From positions 1 to 43,394 of IMG/VR virus record IMGVR_UViG_3300044766_000005: a stretch of DNA of 43,394 nt, one strand, 5' to 3'. The notes under the pieces are model-generated. The model made no database searches. It saw nothing but the letters and a program-made list of their open reading frames with translations, and was not told the origin of the DNA. How positions within the stretch are numbered: position 1 is the stretch's first letter; each line of letters starts with the position of its first letter. Of the stretch, positions 13,317 through 22,659 are shown piece by piece. Source of the DNA: a virus. The translations under genes and the position numbers were made by a program.

Positions 13317-14260
13317 TAACGTTACAACAACCTGGCATTTCACTAGCCAGTCAACAAAAGGTGCTTATCAATGTTGACAGCAGCCAAGCCGAAGCTCGTG
13401 TTGTTGCGCGTCTCTGTAAAGCAATTACCGGCACCAGTCGCTTGGATGATATTTTTGTCTCTGGACGCTCCATTCACAAAGTTGTCGGATCTATCATATA
13501 CAAAAGACCTGAAACTCAAATACCGAAAGATAATCGGCCCGGTGCAATGTACTATGTATCTAAACGCACCGTTCACGCATGCAACTATGATATGGGAATC
13601 GAAAAGTATGCAATCGTTACAGGTACTTCTATCCCAATTGCAAAAGGGAATTACAATACCTTCCACAGAGGATTCCCGGAAATCAAAGGAACATTCCACA
13701 AGTGGGTGCAAACTGAAATACAGAAAGAACGGAGCATCACTAACGCATATGGTAGAATTCACGTATTCCTTGACAGATTTGGACAAGACCTGTATCGCAA
13801 AGCCTATTCGTACTTCCCGCAATCCAGTGTTGCGGACCTTATCACACTAGCGTTCATTGATCTGTATAACCAGAAAAACAGCGATTGGCAATTAGACCTA
13901 TTGCTCACCGTACATGATAGCATAGTCGCACAATGCTTGGCTGTTCCGGAACACGTCTGGGGTGCAATACAATTGATCCAAGCCCTGATGGAGCGTCCGA
14001 TGAACGTCCTTGGATTGGATCTGACCATTCCATCCGAAGCCTCCATTGGCCGTTCATGGAAATCAATGCATGCAGTCAAGACATTGGACGACGTAAAACG
14101 CATCCTTCGGAGGCTTCGTTATCGCAATGAGACACCACAAAGATTGGATCAAAGCGTACATGGAATACACAGCGGACCAGGAATCCCCCGAAGCGTTCCA
14201 TTTCTGGACAGCAATGTCATTGCTAGCGGGGACGATGAGGAGGAACGTGTGGTTGGATAG
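13313..14260 (+). CDS. C-terminal catalytic part of family A DNA polymerase
   Basis: Begins at an ATGA overlap with mazG. After a 15-residue leader it reads KVLINVDSSQAEARVVARL, catalytic motif A (Asp22). SKRTVHACNYDMG (from Lys84) is the O-helix motif B, AYSYFPQSSVADL the downstream helix, and LLLTVHDSIV (His201, Asp202) motif C. All catalytic residues of a family A polymerase are thus present, but without exonuclease or thumb, which are in the 11367 product. The two proteins must associate to work. The last roughly 44 codons overlap the DUF3987 gene by 134 bases, and the tail after residue 270 (RLDQSVHGIHSG...) looks like run-on. Confidence 0.9.
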   Translation: MITLQQPGISLASQQKVLINVDSSQAEARVVARLCKAITGTSRLDDIFVSGRSIHKVVGSIIYKRPETQIPKDNRPGAMYYVSKRTVHACNYDMGIEKYAIVTGTSIPIAKGNYNTFHRGFPEIKGTFHKWVQTEIQKERSITNAYGRIHVFLDRFGQDLYRKAYSYFPQSSVADLITLAFIDLYNQKNSDWQLDLLLTVHDSIVAQCLAVPEHVWGAIQLIQALMERPMNVLGLDLTIPSEASIGRSWKSMHAVKTLDDVKRILRRLRYRNETPQRLDQSVHGIHSGPGIPRSVPFLDSNVIASGDDEEERVVG

Positions 14261-15287
14261 GGGATTCTATAAGATATTCCCCAACCTTTACATTATCTTT
14301 GTTGCAGAAAGTGGAAAGGTTAGGAAATCCACCGCGCAAGAATTCGGCGTTGAGAAGATATTGAAACAAATAGATGGCGTTTCAATATTCCAAGAGCGCA
14401 TGACGCAAGAGGGAATAATGAAACAAATGGCGGAACCAAAACTCACGCCAAAGGGAAACGTCAACTTAGATGGAACTGTTTATTTATTTGCACCAGAACT
14501 AACGATGATGCTTCCTGGAGATGAAATATCCCGTAAGGTGATGGGATTCATGACTTCCATCTATATGGGAAAGGATAAATACTCCCGCCCGCTTACTAGT
14601 GGAACAGGGTATGTTGAAATAGAAAACGTATTGATAAACTTCCTCGGTGCAACTGCACCAGATTGGCTAGAAACTATTGGTGAGGATGTTGCAAAGGGTG
14701 GATTCCTCGCCCGCATGATATTCATAACCGCAGACAAACGAAAGAAAGACGTTGCATGGCCCAAGCCTCCTATTGGTGGTGTTTCCATTCAATCTCTCGT
14801 TGATGACTTACAAGAAATTGCAAATGTCAAAGGCCAAATGATGCCGACAGCCAAGCTCATTAAAGCCTTTGAAGATTGGTATTGTATCAAACGCCCAGAA
14901 CATGATGATCCAAGAATTCAATCATTCCGTGAACGCTCTCATGATCTTGCATTGCGTCTATCCATGCTACTATCAATGGCGACAAGTGACAATCTAGTAT
15001 TGGACGAACAGCATCTTCAACTAGCTATTACACTCATCAGTGAGATTGAACAGTACGTTCCAAAAGCTCTATCCCATGTTGGTACGTCATTGCAATCCCG
15101 TGAAGCAGATAGGATATTGAAGCAACTGCAACGGCATGGTGGCCGGATGACGCGGGCAGAGTTATCACGGATGAATTCCTGGAAAATGAAAATCAGCGAA
15201 TTGGATGAAGTCATTCAACAACTAATGACAAACCAAGTTATCATTATGGATCGCCAGGGTAAATCAATTTATTACGTTATCAAATAG
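14127..15287 (+). CDS. DUF3987-like replicative helicase/primase-associated protein
   Basis: The 386-aa protein resembles the DUF3987 family found with phage replication proteins: ESPEAFHFWTAMSLLAG, the FPNLYIIFVAESGKVRKSTA segment (a P-loop-like turn with Lys-Ser-Thr at about 67-69), an acidic central strand, FLGATAPDWLE and KGGFLARMIFI, and a C-terminal winged-helix-like end (GGRMTRAELSRM). These are RecA-fold helicase-like ATPases. It is the only helicase candidate in the window, so it may be the replicative helicase. GGAGG lies 13 bases upstream of the ATG, rather far. The start is inside the polymerase end. Confidence 0.75.
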   Translation: MRHHKDWIKAYMEYTADQESPEAFHFWTAMSLLAGTMRRNVWLDRGFYKIFPNLYIIFVAESGKVRKSTAQEFGVEKILKQIDGVSIFQERMTQEGIMKQMAEPKLTPKGNVNLDGTVYLFAPELTMMLPGDEISRKVMGFMTSIYMGKDKYSRPLTSGTGYVEIENVLINFLGATAPDWLETIGEDVAKGGFLARMIFITADKRKKDVAWPKPPIGGVSIQSLVDDLQEIANVKGQMMPTAKLIKAFEDWYCIKRPEHDDPRIQSFRERSHDLALRLSMLLSMATSDNLVLDEQHLQLAITLISEIEQYVPKALSHVGTSLQSREADRILKQLQRHGGRMTRAELSRMNSWKMKISELDEVIQQLMTNQVIIMDRQGKSIYYVIK

Positions 15288-15296
15288 GAACCGAAA

Positions 15297-16178
15297 ATGA
15301 ACTGGTACTATGAACCAGCAGCCCAAAAATTATTCCTAGCCAAAGGACCAGGATTTAAGCCTACTGTAGAAATTTCAGTGCTTACGCTACATGACTATTT
15401 TATTGCATCAGGACTAGCCAAACCAATTGTTGAATTATTCTTTTTCACTGTTTGCAAAACACTATCAACTTGGACTGAGGGCCAATTGCGGATATGGTTA
15501 AGTGATGTATTAAGACAGGCAACAAAGACACATGCCGCTGATATACATAAATCAGTCCTGACGTTTGTAGGTTCTAGTATTGCAGGTGCACCCCAAAAGA
15601 ATTTCGGTCCTGTTGGACCAAAAACACAGGGACCACCACATCCACCAACACAAACACAGATCCATACATATAATGAATATCAATTGCACCAGCAGCAAAA
15701 AGCTTCATCGCAGAATCAAATGCCTGGATATTCGTATGATCCATCTCAAGCCCAACAAGCATCACCAAAGTCACTACCACATAAATTAGAGGAACTCCCC
15801 ATTACACTAATGACTCGTTGCGGTTGCACGAAGCAAATAAAGATGAAAAATCCTGGCGAAACAATAACCCTCATGCTAATGGGTGATGTCTCCGGTTTCA
15901 TTCAGGATGAAATAGCTGGTGCGAAACTAGAGGACTTTGCAGTAGACACAAGAACATTTCGGAAGGATCACAAACGTTCCAGGGTTGAATACTCATACGA
16001 GGATTTGTATGAAGAATTCGGAATTGCTACGCATGAATGGGGACTTAATGCAATAATGGAGCTATTCCATCGCAGCGGTATCCTCGCCCGCGCACTAGCA
16101 GATCGTCGAGCAATTATGCTTGACATTCCAACATACGTTGAAGTAGCACCAGAAAGGAAGAAGAAACGTGGGAAATAA
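15297..16178 (+). CDS. Hypothetical replication-region protein, 293 aa
   Basis: It follows the DUF3987 gene by nine bases with GGAACC before the ATG. The first 100 residues are folded (helices with LHDYFIASGLAKPIVELFFF). Residues 105-165 are a low-complexity linker of Pro, Gln, His and Thr. The last 125 residues form a second domain with MTRCGCTKQIKMKNPG (two Cys) and a basic C-terminus KKKRGK. The Cys pair is not enough for a zinc finger call. Two domains joined by a flexible linker suit an adaptor, but the function is unknown. Confidence 0.75.
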   Translation: MNWYYEPAAQKLFLAKGPGFKPTVEISVLTLHDYFIASGLAKPIVELFFFTVCKTLSTWTEGQLRIWLSDVLRQATKTHAADIHKSVLTFVGSSIAGAPQKNFGPVGPKTQGPPHPPTQTQIHTYNEYQLHQQQKASSQNQMPGYSYDPSQAQQASPKSLPHKLEELPITLMTRCGCTKQIKMKNPGETITLMLMGDVSGFIQDEIAGAKLEDFAVDTRTFRKDHKRSRVEYSYEDLYEEFGIATHEWGLNAIMELFHRSGILARALADRRAIMLDIPTYVEVAPERKKKRGK

Positions 16179-16407
16179 TGGAGCTTGCAAGATCAGGCCG
16201 AGGGTTCGGGCAGGATTGGTATTTGAATTCTTCTGCGAATCCTGTCAGCAATGGGTAGATTATCTCAACCCGCGGGAATGCCCGCATAGACACGGAGGCG
16301 GTCGTCCATACAACGCCAACGTTGATGGCATAGTTGAGAATATGCAGCAATTGGAAATCCAACTAGGCAACATCACAAACCTCAGCGGCGTGGTGAAGGC
16401 CCGATGA
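16168..16407 (+). CDS. Small protein with a possible zinc site, 79 aa
   Basis: The start is GTG at 16168, after AAAGGAAG, inside the end of the previous gene. FEFFCESCQQW and RECPHRHGG provide Cys-x2-Cys and Cys-x-His-x-His, enough for one zinc. The C-terminal 30 residues form a helix. It is the last rightward gene, and its 3' end overlaps the leftward late gene by 26 bases, with no terminator visible between the two converging units. Confidence 0.68.
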   Translation: MGNNGACKIRPRVRAGLVFEFFCESCQQWVDYLNPRECPHRHGGGRPYNANVDGIVENMQQLEIQLGNITNLSGVVKAR

Positions 16408-16813
16408 TTGGTGGATTGTTGTATGGCGCAGTCCGAATATGATCCTTCAAATCCTCTCCAGCTCTACGCATTTCGCTTTCCAGAATCGTCATCCTCCCCC
16501 GAGACTCAGTTATGAAGTTGGATAGTTGCAGTTCAATCGCTGTCAACTTCTCCAACTGTCTCTTATCTGCATCATTGACGTTATTTGACCACCAGACAAA
16601 GATGGTAATAACGCCAGCAATAAGAATCGTAATCAACCACTGTTGGAACTGTGAGAACTTGGGTTCCTCTTTCCCATTCACAGCTCCAGCTTTTCCTGCA
16701 ATTGAATTGATGGAATCTCTTAAATCTTTGAATGGGCAATCATCCCCTTGCCGGCGATTCCACGCTCGCCGTTCCTCCATTTCCTGCACTTTCACCTTGC
16801 CCGATTCGTCCAT
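16382..16813 (-). CDS. Single-span membrane protein with coiled coil, 143 aa
   Basis: Last gene of the late region. The start is put at 16813 because GAGG lies seven bases upstream; an ATG at 16825 is possible. The first 55 residues are charged and hydrophilic, residues 60-78 (FQQWLITILIAGVITIFVWW) are a transmembrane helix, and the rest (DKRQLEKLTAIELQLSNFIT) is a coiled coil. It is not a classical holin by topology but could be a membrane anchor, an inner spanin-like protein or a superinfection factor. It overlaps the PurD-like gene by 74 bases and the rightward gene by 26. Confidence 0.72.
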   Translation of the reverse strand: MDESGKVKVQEMEERRAWNRRQGDDCPFKDLRDSINSIAGKAGAVNGKEEPKFSQFQQWLITILIAGVITIFVWWSNNVNDADKRQLEKLTAIELQLSNFITESRGRMTILESEMRRAGEDLKDHIRTAPYNNPPIIGPSPRR

Positions 16814-17927
16814 GTTCAACCTCATTCTTATTCATCCCATAAGAGAGAATCGGGCCGATTGTCTTTAATGCAATTCCAGCTATATCAACACGGAACTGCA
16901 TTCCAAGTGTCAAGATGCTTGACATAGCCCGCAATGCGCCAGCTTGTGCTTCTTTGATCGTCGCCGCTGTATGCACAGTTGCACAAACTTCGCCATTGAA
17001 GCTCGCCGGATACAACATCCCGCCCTCTTCCCGCACCCCCGTCAATGAAATTCCTTGTTCCAACCAATGATCCAATCTCCCCAAGGGTGCAGTTCCAGGC
17101 TCTCTCGTTGCATGTGGATATGGCGGAACAGTTGCACGAATCGTTACACCATAATCAAAACTGCACTTCATTTGCTTCACCATTCCACGCAGCGTATCAA
17201 TGAACAACGACCCCAGTTCTTGCTGGAGCAATTGCATGAACACGTACATGGAATCAAAGCGAAATCCAGGGATATATCGAATCACATTATCCCCACACAT
17301 ATCTACACTAATGGGGCCTTTGTAATTCAACTTCTTCAACAATGGCTTAATGCGACCGAGGGATCGTTGAAACTGCACTGGCCGGAAGTTCTTGAACGCA
17401 AAATATGTTGCACCAGCACAATCAATCGCTGGCCCGACATTCCCTGCCATGAACGCATACTCTTGAATCGCACCGAACAATGGATAAATAAAATCCTCTC
17501 CATTGAACCAGCCTTCTAACACACAATTAACCCCTTGCCCATCAAGGGAACTTTCAACTTCATACATGGAATTAACCATCTTTGTGAAGTTTGCATTCCC
17601 CCGCAGGTTATCTTGAAACAAGCCAGCACCAAGGACAAGATAGCCAACCTTTGCCAATGAGTCAGCTATTTCACCAAATCCCGCATTGGTGAAAATAATC
17701 ACTGTATCCTTCGTGCTACAGGATTTGATATTGCTCAGTGTAGCCTTTCCATGAAACCGTGTTTGTGCTTCATCCGTTTGTTCTGTTGGCCCTTCCACTA
17801 ATGGAACCAACCCTTCACCAACCCGGCAGTAATCCGCAGTCAACAATGCAACAGCATGACCTTCTTGCTTCAACCGCATCGCAATGGGCAAACCTTCTCC
17901 GCGCCAGGATACAACTGTGAAACGCAT
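16740..17927 (-). CDS. PurD-like ATP-grasp protein, apparently shortened
   Basis: The 395-aa product resembles phosphoribosylamine-glycine ligase (PurD). The N-terminal nucleotide fold reads FTVVSWRGEGLPIAMRLKQE, then GFGEIADSLAKVGYLVLGAG. The middle has CVLEGWFNGEDF, the NVGPAIDCAGA equivalent of the PurD GPxxGxxG region, SVDMCGDN and later MQFRVDIAG, the usual PurD C-terminal block. In normal PurD roughly 70-80 residues with the ATP-binding lysine come between the dR-fg motif and E-fidG. Here only a short NFTKMVNSMYEVESSLD lies there, so the ATP-grasp N-lobe seems largely deleted. The last 40 residues are run-on into the next gene. AAGGAGG precedes the ATG. Activity is doubtful. Confidence 0.68.
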   Translation of the reverse strand: MRFTVVSWRGEGLPIAMRLKQEGHAVALLTADYCRVGEGLVPLVEGPTEQTDEAQTRFHGKATLSNIKSCSTKDTVIIFTNAGFGEIADSLAKVGYLVLGAGLFQDNLRGNANFTKMVNSMYEVESSLDGQGVNCVLEGWFNGEDFIYPLFGAIQEYAFMAGNVGPAIDCAGATYFAFKNFRPVQFQRSLGRIKPLLKKLNYKGPISVDMCGDNVIRYIPGFRFDSMYVFMQLLQQELGSLFIDTLRGMVKQMKCSFDYGVTIRATVPPYPHATREPGTAPLGRLDHWLEQGISLTGVREEGGMLYPASFNGEVCATVHTAATIKEAQAGALRAMSSILTLGMQFRVDIAGIALKTIGPILSYGMNKNEVEHGRIGQGESAGNGGTASVESPARG

Positions 17928-17960
17928 GGAAGCCTCCTTGTTAGAAACTCTGAAACGCCA

Positions 17961-18416
17961 TTAATCAGAAGGAAGAAATCTCTGGAAGAACTCTGAATTC
18001 CGCAATAACTCAGGGCTGTTCATATCCACAGACGGCCCCATTGTCCGAAGCAGTTGCTGCAATTGATTTCCCTGCGGTTGCGCGGCCTCCTCTCCCAAGT
18101 TATACACGGTTGGATTCCTCCATGATGGCGACGGCGTTGTACGTCCTTCCTCTAGCCCGCCTTTGTAAATTCCACTCCAAGGCCGCTCCAAATTCGTCCA
18201 TTGCGGAACTGTAGGCGCACTCCCTCCCGGTCCCTGCTGCAATAAGCGTTGCAAATCCTGTGGGACATTCACTCGTGGCCCACGAAGCGGGCCAGTGTTC
18301 AACCCCATTGCGTAATCCGTCGCACTCCATCGTGGAGCCTCCGTACCCCGTATTGCATGGTACAGTTGATATAGCAATGGGGCTTGAAAAGAAGGTTCTT
18401 GTTGGTAGTCTTCCAT
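17961..18416 (-). CDS. Hypothetical late protein, 151 aa
   Basis: AGGAG precedes the ATG. The product is rich in Pro, Gln, Gly and Leu (GLEEGRTTPSPSWRNPT; NQLQQLLRTMG) and likely disordered, without motif or membrane segment. Related LLQQG and QLLQ words occur in the virion proteins at 23695 and 24304, and in the portal tail. Its place beside the giant internal protein suggests a minor virion component or assembly factor. Confidence 0.68.
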   Translation of the reverse strand: MEDYQQEPSFQAPLLYQLYHAIRGTEAPRWSATDYAMGLNTGPLRGPRVNVPQDLQRLLQQGPGGSAPTVPQWTNLERPWSGIYKGGLEEGRTTPSPSWRNPTVYNLGEEAAQPQGNQLQQLLRTMGPSVDMNSPELLRNSEFFQRFLPSD

Positions 18417-18426
18417 TGCATTCTCC

Positions 18427-21400
18427 TTACAACCCTTTATACGTGCTTTGAATATCTTGATACTTCCCGCGAGCCTGCCGTGGCATGGACTTGATCTCTG
18501 TAGCTTCTGGCTGTGTCATGCGGATCATGCGGCGCTTAATCCCTTCCCGCAATGCAGTACCGAAATCCACACGATACTCCGGCTTGGAGTTCAAATTGTA
18601 CTTCTTCAACTCTGCAATAATATCAGCCAAGGCATTGACATCTTTATTAATCAATGCCTCTGCAATTTGTCCCTCGAACTTTCCGCGAATCTGGATATTG
18701 TAATCCCGTAGCATTTGCTCGCCCGCTTCCCTATCATACGCACGGGAAAGCCTTGCCGGGGTAAATCCAATTCCACGGGCACCGATCTCGGTCGGAGTTG
18801 CATTGGTCACAATCGGCTCATGTGCGGGCGTCCTGAACGCCCTCTGACGATCCATCGCCGTTCTTGTGGCAACACTCGCTCCCTTCAACGCTTCTGGCAA
18901 CACTTGCTCCAGAGCACGCCACGGATCACCCTGTGCCAATGCCGCTCCCGCTTTGAACGGGCGAACTACAAGCGCATCCGGCAACACACCGCCAATAACC
19001 TTGGTCACTCCAGCAACTGGATCTGTGAACATCTCACTAGGAACAACGTCCCCATATCCAGCAGATCCAGATAGATCCACTCCCTCTTCCGGCTTGCCAT
19101 ATAAGACACCAGCTCCATATGGCAAACCACGAAGCGCCAAGTCCCCAACCTTTCCAGTCTTTGCACGAAGCTCACCAGGAATATCAATCCCTGCATACTT
19201 CCTAGCTAGATCGACCACTAACTTTGCACCAGGTATCCCCATTGCACCAGCAACTGCACCCAATGTTGCAGTTCTAGTTGAAAATACCTTGAGTGCATTC
19301 AATGCTTCTGGTGTTATTGCTTTGTTGGTAGTTACTTCATTTGCAATAGTCTTCAAATCCTCTTTGAACTTGCTCATCATGTTATACTGGAACAATCGGA
19401 ACGTGCCTAATGGAGCACCCCATGATGAACGAATGAACCTTGGCCGATCTGCTTTGCTATACTCTAGGTTCGCATCTCGCGTGAGTTGAACTGCCAATTC
19501 ATGTGCCTTCTGTCCTGTTAATCCACGATCCGCTGCAATTCTTCGACCTGCAATATAACTTGCAGTCCGTAACTTATCCTCCGCTGCCCCAAACAAATAT
19601 CCAGATATATCTGACAGGTGCTTGAACATTGGTTGTCGTCCACTAACTAATCCCATCATCTCCTGGATATTTGGAGATCCTACAACACCCTCCATGCGGG
19701 CCAACTTCAATCCAGCCTTTATAGCCGGAGATAATGAATCTTCACGGAACGCATCCCGCATGGAACCTGCCCAAACCTTCACCGCATTGGGCGTATATCT
19801 CTGCATCTCTGGCAATGCAATTGTTGCATAACCAGTCAAGTTCACCAACGCAGATGACATCTTTCCACCAAGGTAGAAATGGAACAACGATTCCCGGAGC
19901 TTTCCAAAATCCCCTGATGGATTATACACGTCATCCAAATACTTCGTGCCAATAGAGAACAATTCATTCCGTGGCTGCCAATTAGCCTGCACATCCGCTA
20001 ACTCAGTTGGGCTAAAGTGCTTCTGGAAATTCACTGGCAATTTCTGCCAGTTTGGCTTATTAACGAGAATATCCAATAACTTAGTCGTGTCGTATTTGCT
20101 TTCACGCACAGCAATGTAATGCGAAATGGCGCGAAGGTAATCTGCCGTATTACGTCCCAAGTCAGCAGAATATCCAGGCACGCCTTTTTGTGTACGCAAG
20201 TGTTGCACAAAACGAGACGCGGAAACCCCAGATTGTGCAAGCATCTTCGCCACGCCGTACTGTGATGCCATCCAATGCTGTGGGCCAAGCTGCTGTTGCA
20301 ACCACTGATCCACATGATGCAAGCCAGCAAATGTCGTGACATCAAATCCACGGAGTAGTTCTGGTGCTGTTTGTGCCAATTGGCCAGCATTTGAAATCTT
20401 CTCCCCAGGACCAAGGTTGGATTGGATCAATCCCTTTGCTGCATTATGCTGAGCCTTGGTTTCCTGTGTGTAATAGCCAGAGAGATTTCCAGCATTATCT
20501 TCAACGGCAACGTAGAACTTGCCGAATCGTGACAATGGAGCATAGCCTGGATGATTGATCTGTGCTACTGCATTAGCTGCAATAGCAGGATCAATTCCAC
20601 TAAGCACAAGTCCTGTCTCTAGTCGCTTCAACGTTTGCTGCATCGTTGTGCGATATGCATTGTATCCGTCAATCTCTGCCGGCGTGAATCCCCTCGCCCG
20701 CAATTGAGCAGGCGTGAATTCTGTTTTCGTGGTTGTGCCTTCAAAGATTGTATTATCCAACCGTGGAGAGCGGGCCGCAAAATACGGCTGCAATCTCTCC
20801 ATCTGCTGTGATGCAATCCTATTCCGTTTGTCAATAAACGCCATTGCTTCTTTGACAATTGGACGGTAAACTTGGAATTTCTCTCCCAGGATATGGGGAA
20901 TCGTAAACCACCGATCAACCAGTTTACTCCCGTCCTGAATCATCTTAGACGGAATCTGCTTACCTGCTTGATAATTTGCAATCCATTGTGCAGCATTTTT
21001 CGAGCGATTGCGCATCCAACTACCAGCGCCAGCAGCAGCCAATAAACCCCCTCCAACAATAGCCGCACCAAGCAACGCCTTGCCTGGATCAAAAACGTGG
21101 GTTGCTTCTGGCTTTCCGTCATCCCCGGCCTCCGCATATGTATCAAAGCCTTCCAATGATCCAGCCACGATTCCAGCTAGTCTCAATGCTCCAGGCTTTG
21201 CACTATTGACTAAATGATCCGACACCCGCCGAAGCAATCCATCGGCCTCTGCACTAACTTTATCTGCAATATGCGGAGACAATGGACGAGCAGCTGCTGC
21301 AACATTACGCAGCCTAGCTACTTCATCCAATGTATCTTGCATGTCCTTTGCAACGTTATACTCTCCTCGTTGTGCAGCCACACTTCCACGGTTATGGACA

Positions 21401-22647
21401 AGCAACTGATCTGCCACGGCAGACACAGTACGCTTTGCATCCTGTTTCTCTTTTGCGGCCATTGCTTCCAACAGCGCGCTCTCTCGCTCACCCATTCCCA
21501 ATGTAGCACGGCCTTCATTGACCTCACTTTCAAGTCTCTTGGCCCGCTTCATTCGTGACAACGCTTCATCAAGCAACGCAACAGTTGGTTCAATCTGCTG
21601 CGGTGCCGCAATTGCCATTGGCTCCTTCGTTATTGGCAATGCCACTTGTGGAATTGGGAGTGGTTCAAACGGTCCCTGTCCTGACGCCCCCTCTAAATTG
21701 AGTGGTTGCGGTTCAGGTAATGGCAATGCGCGCTGTGGTTGCATTACTGGAAGTGCACGTGGTTCTGGTGGTCCCGCTGGCAATGCAAGCGATGGTTGTG
21801 GACCTTCCTGTAACATCCCTTGCAATGTTTCCTGTGGCCGCGTGACAGTTGGTGGCATCTCTACTTGTGGAATGTGCAGTGATTCAGGCGCTGCAAATCC
21901 ACCACCAGGCAACTTCGTGGCCGGGTTATATCCTGGCCCTGGAATTGGTAGATTCGTTGCATCTGGTGTATAGCTCCCTGGAATCTGGAACGGCTCCATT
22001 GGCGTAGCCGTTGACGCTGGCATGTTATATGCACCAGGGAAATCCTGCATTGATTGACCAATGCGAATCTGTGTCGGCAATGGCTTTGGTGCTTGCATAG
22101 CTCCACCAGCAACACCAGCCACAGCACCAAATCCAGCACCAGTCAATGCACCAGGAAATACTCCAGGCAATCCACCTTCTTGTGCTCCTTGAACGCCGCC
22201 AAGGACTCCACCCTCTGTTACACCACGCATCAATGCGCTAGTTAATGGAGCAAGTTCTTCCCCAATTATCTTCCCTGTTAATGCTTCACCAACACTACCA
22301 ATACGGCCAAGCAACTTTGGACCAATAAGCGCGATGCGAGCAGGAAGGGATACTGGATTCAACATGGATGCCAATACCTGCCCAACGACATCAGTCCCTA
22401 GCTCCGTAGTCCGGCGAAGTCCACTTTTCTCTTCTGTTGGTGTTGAACCTGGAACATGCGGGCCTAGACCCAATGTGATATTGCGAACCACGTAATCCGC
22501 AATATCCGCAAGCGTTCTAGTCCCAGCTTCCTTCGTTGCATCCCAATTGAACTTCTCCGTCTTTGCCTCCGGGGACATCATTGGATCAACGTCCGGTGGC
22601 TCGATCCGGAAGCTCATCTCCTGTGGTTCATCAATCTTGAATTCCAC
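18427..22647 (-). CDS. Giant internal virion protein, 1406 aa
   Basis: The longest gene. Start GTG at 22647, nine bases after AGGGAG. Residues 1-60 are acidic. About 100-185 is a Gly/Ala-rich hydrophobic segment (GGVQGAQEGGLPGVFPG, GAVAGVAGGAMQ), and a second one (LLGAAIVGGGLLAAAGAG) is near 530; both could enter a membrane. Between them lies a long Pro/Leu-rich linker. The remainder is helical, with HELAVQLTRDANLEYSKADR and GTFRLFQYNMMSKFKEDL, words typical of the large polyvalent or ejection proteins of podoviruses. It most likely leaves the capsid with the DNA and forms or lines the channel across the cell envelope. Enzymatic motifs are not evident. Confidence 0.78.
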   Translation of the reverse strand: MEFKIDEPQEMSFRIEPPDVDPMMSPEAKTEKFNWDATKEAGTRTLADIADYVVRNITLGLGPHVPGSTPTEEKSGLRRTTELGTDVVGQVLASMLNPVSLPARIALIGPKLLGRIGSVGEALTGKIIGEELAPLTSALMRGVTEGGVLGGVQGAQEGGLPGVFPGALTGAGFGAVAGVAGGAMQAPKPLPTQIRIGQSMQDFPGAYNMPASTATPMEPFQIPGSYTPDATNLPIPGPGYNPATKLPGGGFAAPESLHIPQVEMPPTVTRPQETLQGMLQEGPQPSLALPAGPPEPRALPVMQPQRALPLPEPQPLNLEGASGQGPFEPLPIPQVALPITKEPMAIAAPQQIEPTVALLDEALSRMKRAKRLESEVNEGRATLGMGERESALLEAMAAKEKQDAKRTVSAVADQLLVHNRGSVAAQRGEYNVAKDMQDTLDEVARLRNVAAAARPLSPHIADKVSAEADGLLRRVSDHLVNSAKPGALRLAGIVAGSLEGFDTYAEAGDDGKPEATHVFDPGKALLGAAIVGGGLLAAAGAGSWMRNRSKNAAQWIANYQAGKQIPSKMIQDGSKLVDRWFTIPHILGEKFQVYRPIVKEAMAFIDKRNRIASQQMERLQPYFAARSPRLDNTIFEGTTTKTEFTPAQLRARGFTPAEIDGYNAYRTTMQQTLKRLETGLVLSGIDPAIAANAVAQINHPGYAPLSRFGKFYVAVEDNAGNLSGYYTQETKAQHNAAKGLIQSNLGPGEKISNAGQLAQTAPELLRGFDVTTFAGLHHVDQWLQQQLGPQHWMASQYGVAKMLAQSGVSASRFVQHLRTQKGVPGYSADLGRNTADYLRAISHYIAVRESKYDTTKLLDILVNKPNWQKLPVNFQKHFSPTELADVQANWQPRNELFSIGTKYLDDVYNPSGDFGKLRESLFHFYLGGKMSSALVNLTGYATIALPEMQRYTPNAVKVWAGSMRDAFREDSLSPAIKAGLKLARMEGVVGSPNIQEMMGLVSGRQPMFKHLSDISGYLFGAAEDKLRTASYIAGRRIAADRGLTGQKAHELAVQLTRDANLEYSKADRPRFIRSSWGAPLGTFRLFQYNMMSKFKEDLKTIANEVTTNKAITPEALNALKVFSTRTATLGAVAGAMGIPGAKLVVDLARKYAGIDIPGELRAKTGKVGDLALRGLPYGAGVLYGKPEEGVDLSGSAGYGDVVPSEMFTDPVAGVTKVIGGVLPDALVVRPFKAGAALAQGDPWRALEQVLPEALKGASVATRTAMDRQRAFRTPAHEPIVTNATPTEIGARGIGFTPARLSRAYDREAGEQMLRDYNIQIRGKFEGQIAEALINKDVNALADIIAELKKYNLNSKPEYRVDFGTALREGIKRRMIRMTQPEATEIKSMPRQARGKYQDIQSTYKGL

Positions 22648-22659
22648 AGTTCAATCTCC

